In this document: piece after piece, positions 14,472 through 16,817 of the stretch
Layout: each line of letters opens with the position of its first letter
Position numbering within the stretch: the stretch's first letter is position 1
Origin: DAIUCA01 sp964613675
GTDB taxonomy: Bacteria; Pseudomonadota; Gammaproteobacteria; Competibacterales; Competibacteraceae
Length of the DNA stretch: 16,817 bases
Direction of reading: 5' to 3'
NCBI GenBank assembly: GCA_964613675.1
Contig: CAZTIH010000047.1
Coordinates: forward strand, 1 to 16,817
Notes under the pieces: model-generated
Told to the model about the DNA's origin: nothing
Seen by the model: the letters and a program-made list of their open reading frames with translations, nothing else
Database searches by the model: none
Program-made: the position numbers and the translations under genes

Positions 14472-14527
14472 GGTTTAGTTTAGGTGCGGGAGACTGCTCT
14501 TGGGCCAACGTTTCACCGATTCAGGTT
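14459..14527 (+). repeat. 17-bp imperfect direct repeat at the cutA end
   Basis: TTTCACCGATTAAGGTT (14459-14475, spanning the cutA stop) recurs as TTTCACCGATTCAGGTT (14511-14527), with 16 of 17 bases equal and a 52-bp offset. It looks like a short tandem duplication of the cutA tail that has begun to diverge. Confidence 0.7.
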
Positions 14528-14598
14528 CAACTCATGCGGCTGCACACCGAAATTCCGAAAGCGGATAGTGATTGGTCTATTCGCTTTGAATGCAGTGA

Positions 14599-14614
14599 TG
14601 GCATTTGATTTGCA
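14599..14614 (+). promoter_or_regulatory. sigma-54 (-24/-12) promoter of cowN
   Basis: TGGCAT-N5-TTGCA has the diagnostic GG (14600-14601) and GC (14612-14613) exactly 10 nt apart. Transcription would start near 14625, about 24 nt before cowN. Sigma-54 promoters need an enhancer-binding activator; NifA is the natural candidate for a nitrogenase-linked gene. Confidence 0.75.
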
Positions 14615-14648
14615 AAATTCCCCGTCCATTCACCCAAGAGAACGCTCA

Positions 14649-14924
14649 ATGACTGACAAAGCCACCGACCGTTACCTCACTTTCCGAGGCATTGATTGCG
14701 AAGGCAACGCCCGACGCATCATGGAACACATCGACCGCCATTTGGCTATTCCCGGCCATAGCAATGCTTTTTGGGAACTTTTTGCCAAAAAACGCAAGAA
14801 TGACGGGCTAGATGATTTACTGCTCATTCACTGCAACATCAACCAAATCGAGGAGCTTTTCGAGACTTGGAATGATGCCGAGGCTTTGGCCTTGCTTCAG
14901 CAAATCGAAGAAGAATGTTGCTAG
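14649..14924 (+). CDS. cowN: CowN, nitrogenase-protective protein against CO
   Basis: This 91-aa protein matches the CowN family: YLTFRGIDCEGNARRIMEHI, SNAFWELFAKKR, DDLLLIHCNINQIEELFETW and the terminal EEECC. CowN sustains nitrogen fixation when carbon monoxide is present by protecting the molybdenum nitrogenase. The start is ATG 14649, with only a weak AAGAGA upstream; the frame is open from 14484, but the extension precedes the sigma-54 promoter start and is not family-like. No nif genes are in the window, yet the gene implies a diazotroph. It stands alone after cutA with its own promoter. Confidence 0.92.
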   Translation: MTDKATDRYLTFRGIDCEGNARRIMEHIDRHLAIPGHSNAFWELFAKKRKNDGLDDLLLIHCNINQIEELFETWNDAEALALLQQIEEECC

Positions 14925-14950
14925 TCCCGCTATGCCCGAAATGCGCGACA

Positions 14951-14980
14951 AGCCTCGTCCTTCAGGGCGGGGAGGATGTC
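14951..14980 (+). mobile_element. IS200/IS605-like right-end hairpin (remnant)
   Basis: The segment agcctcgtcc-ttca-gggcggggaggatgtc folds into an 8-bp stem (14953-14960 with 14965-14972; two G-T pairs) with a TTCA loop, followed by aggatgtca. This resembles the right end of many IS200/IS605-family elements, which is also the 3' scaffold of TnpB omega RNA. No tnpA or tnpB is near, so it would be a solo relic. This rests on recall of the motif only. Confidence 0.4.
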
Positions 14981-14990
14981 AACGCAGCGC

Positions 14991-15018
14991 GGTTAACATC
15001 GTTTGTTGGATGATAACC
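14991..15018. repeat. imperfect inverted repeat between cowN and fimV
   Basis: GGTTAACATC (14991-15000) pairs with GATGATAACC (15009-15018) in 9 of 10 positions with an 8-nt loop. It may help end the convergent cowN and fimV transcripts, but no T-run follows directly on either strand. Confidence 0.45.
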
Positions 15019-15038
15019 GCCACAGCTATTCCGATTTT

Positions 15039-16817
15039 TTACAACTGTTGCATCAGTGTTTGGGCTTGTTGACGCTGTTGCGCGTTGCCGTTTGCAATCA
15101 CTTTGTCCAACAAATCTTTAGCTTTAGAAGGATCAATGTCGGTATAGGAACTGGCCACGTCGAGCAAAATATCCAGATCTTCCGCTTCATCGCTGGAGGA
15201 ATCATCGCTACCAAACTCGAAATCCATCCCCGGCATTTCAGCGGCTGGCGGCACATCGCTATCGGTCGCTTTTATGTTGTCCGCACTCTCATCCAGCGCA
15301 AAATTAAAACTCTCCAATTCTGAGGCAATATCGTCCTGCGTCGGATCGTAGCTCACCGTCTCAGGGGTAAAACTTTTATCGAGCGCCTTGTCTTCCTTTT
15401 TGGCGGGCAACTCAAAATCCATCATGCTGGCCTCACTGATACTGTCCTGGGTTTCAGTGGCGGGTGGCACGATCATGTCGCCATCCACGATGAAATCAAA
15501 GGTGTCCATACTCATCTCATCTTCTGATGTCTTCGGCGTGGGTTTCGGAGGATCCGCTGGTAAATCAAAACTCACCAAGTCGGAATCCGTCTCGTCTAAA
15601 TTGAACTTGAAGTCATCGCTCGCCGCGGTTTTCGGCGTTGGTGTCGGTGCGTTCTGTGGAACTTCGTCAAAACTAAAGTCGAAATCGTCGTTCTGGGCGT
15701 TTGTCGGTTCGAGATTAGGAACTGGCGTTTTGTCGGCCGCCTTATCTTTCCTCAAAACGCTATCGTCAGTCTTCGCTTTAAGATCGGGCTTCCCCGCACT
15801 TTCACTGGTCGTTGGCGCGTCAAAATCGAAGTCGAAATCCGAGGTCGCCGGCTTGAGATCGGGTTCTGGCCCCTTGCCGACTTCATTGGCCGCATCATCA
15901 AAGTTGACACCAAAACTATCGGTCTCTTCGTTGGATTTCAGCGGCACTTTGCTCGCGGAACGGCTCGTATCGGGTTGCGTGGCTTCAGGCAAATTATCAA
16001 AGTCAAACTCAAAACTTTGGGTCGCGTCTTGTGGTGACCCCGTCGGTATGTCTTCGGTATCGCCGAAGTTAAATGTATCTACCTCAGGTGGTGGGCGAGA
16101 TGGAGACGGTGAAGCGGGCGTGACCTGGGGAGATTGTCCACCGAATAGCGCATCGAAGGCACCACTAAAATCCGTCGTTTGCCCAGCTTGGTTACCCTTC
16201 TCGTTGAAAAGTGATCCAAATAAGGAGTCATCCACAGACCCCCTGGAAGCCAAACTATCAGGCGTGACGCTGGGGACATCAAACATCGGGAAGCCCGGAC
16301 ATAACTGGCGTCCCATTAAACACACATGTTCCCACTCGGGGCTGTCGGCGTCTTGATGCAGCGTATCGTAAAGCGTTTCAGCCTCCATGATGAAGGCATC
16401 GGGGTTGTTCGCGGTAAAATAGACATCGAGGAGCTTAACCATCGCGGCGATGTCGTTGGGACGCTCGTTGAGCAATTCCCTTACCGTCAGCTCCGCTAAA
16501 TCATAATTACCGACTGCAATGAGATAGTCCGTGCGATCGAGTGGGGCATCTCCCGTCATCTGTTCAAGAAATGCGGCTTCCTCTTCACTCAACGGGGATT
16601 GGGTTGCAGTCATTTCGGAGAAGGCAGGGGTTTCGTCATCGTTGCGCGCGGTTTGCCGTCGCCGTTGGGTGACTAAGTACCCTGCCACGCCAACTAATCC
16701 TAAACCACCCAGTCCCCCCAGTAGCCACAACCAGTAATCCGTAGGTGCGGGGGGCGCGATCACAGGCGATAGCGGAAGATTTGCAACGGGGGGCGACGAG
16801 GCGGTGTCGGGCAACGG
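15039..16817 (-). CDS. fimV: FimV-like protein, C-terminal part (runs off the right edge)
   Basis: The frame is open to the window edge, so the N terminus (where FimV carries a LysM region) is missing. The visible 592 residues begin with a Pro-rich stretch, one membrane helix (YWLWLLGGLGGLGLVGVAGY) and an RRR stop-transfer, then a TPR-like cytoplasmic segment (DRTDYLIAVGNYDLAELTVR through ETLYDTLHQ). A long acidic linker of repeated F-x-F-x-x-D motifs follows, and the closing FimV C-terminal helix pair (LDILLDVASSYTDIDPSKAK, then DLLDKVIANGNAQQRQQAQT). FimV is an inner-membrane/cell-wall hub for polar localisation, type IV pili and twitching. The domain order supports FimV; the linker is too divergent to help. 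It converges on cowN. Confidence 0.85.
   Translation of the reverse strand, partial: PLPDTASSPPVANLPLSPVIAPPAPTDYWLWLLGGLGGLGLVGVAGYLVTQRRRQTARNDDETPAFSEMTATQSPLSEEEAAFLEQMTGDAPLDRTDYLIAVGNYDLAELTVRELLNERPNDIAAMVKLLDVYFTANNPDAFIMEAETLYDTLHQDADSPEWEHVCLMGRQLCPGFPMFDVPSVTPDSLASRGSVDDSLFGSLFNEKGNQAGQTTDFSGAFDALFGGQSPQVTPASPSPSRPPPEVDTFNFGDTEDIPTGSPQDATQSFEFDFDNLPEATQPDTSRSASKVPLKSNEETDSFGVNFDDAANEVGKGPEPDLKPATSDFDFDFDAPTTSESAGKPDLKAKTDDSVLRKDKAADKTPVPNLEPTNAQNDDFDFSFDEVPQNAPTPTPKTAASDDFKFNLDETDSDLVSFDLPADPPKPTPKTSEDEMSMDTFDFIVDGDMIVPPATETQDSISEASMMDFELPAKKEDKALDKSFTPETVSYDPTQDDIASELESFNFALDESADNIKATDSDVPPAAEMPGMDFEFGSDDSSSDEAEDLDILLDVASSYTDIDPSKAKDLLDKVIANGNAQQRQQAQTLMQQL

Noticed and set aside
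14484..14648. N-terminal extension of CowN
   Set aside because: It precedes the predicted sigma-54 transcript start and has no likeness to CowN proteins.
15388..16356. 322-codon open frame on the plus strand, Ser/Lys-rich
   Set aside because: It is the antisense of the biased acidic FimV linker (Asp/Glu/Phe codons); low complexity and no recognisable domain.
1..16817. tRNA, rRNA or CRISPR array
   Set aside because: I saw no cloverleaf-like tRNA gene, no rRNA segment and no regularly spaced repeat-spacer pattern.

Overview
The window looks like chromosomal DNA of a moderate-GC gammaproteobacterium that fixes nitrogen and copes with low oxygen. The order hisB-hisH-hisA-hisF-hisI-hisE-tatA-tatB-tatC is a gamma/beta-proteobacterial arrangement. 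The window also carries a four-cysteine FNR, a FimV-like protein, apt, cutA, groESL and cowN (nitrogenase protection against CO). I lean towards sulfur-oxidising groups such as Thiotrichales/Beggiatoaceae, but the sequence does not prove this.

Layout. (1) 1-3604 is an accessory natural-product locus. On the minus strand it has a 125-aa precursor with a nitrile-hydratase-like (NHLP) leader, a Gly-Gly site and a 14-residue core with seven cysteines. Directly downstream is the 5' part of a leader-binding/cyclodehydratase partner gene of the thiazole/oxazole-modified microcin (TOMM) type, cut by the window edge. Divergent from these, on the plus strand, are a B12-binding radical SAM enzyme (split by a one-base frameshift in a G6 run) and a Rieske non-heme iron oxygenase. 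(2) 3794-8838 (minus) is the hisBHAFIE-tatABC operon, tightly packed with overlaps. (3) 8951-9715 (plus) is fnr, divergent from hisB. (4) 9739-10359 (minus) is a secreted peptidoglycan-binding-domain protein with a four-Cys tail, and 10438-10956 (plus) is apt. (5) 11073-11945 (plus) is an excisionase-type HTH regulator with a periplasmic-binding-like sensor domain. (6) 12072-14044 (minus) is groES-groEL with a clear sigma-32 promoter. (7) 14130-14471 is cutA and 14649-14924 is cowN (plus), the latter behind a well-formed sigma-54 promoter. (8) 15039 to the right edge (minus) is the C-terminal part of a FimV-like protein.

The part most likely to be new is the RiPP locus. A poly-cysteine NHLP precursor next to TOMM machinery predicts a run of thiazol(in)es, and the divergent cobalamin radical SAM and Rieske genes are candidate tailoring enzymes (C-methylation, oxidation). 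The YcaO enzyme and exporter would have to lie left of base 1 and cannot be seen. Smaller items include a hairpin between precursor and partner gene, a perfect 14-bp tandem repeat between the divergent units, an IS200/IS605 right-end-like hairpin after cowN, and short duplications at the hisH start and cutA end.
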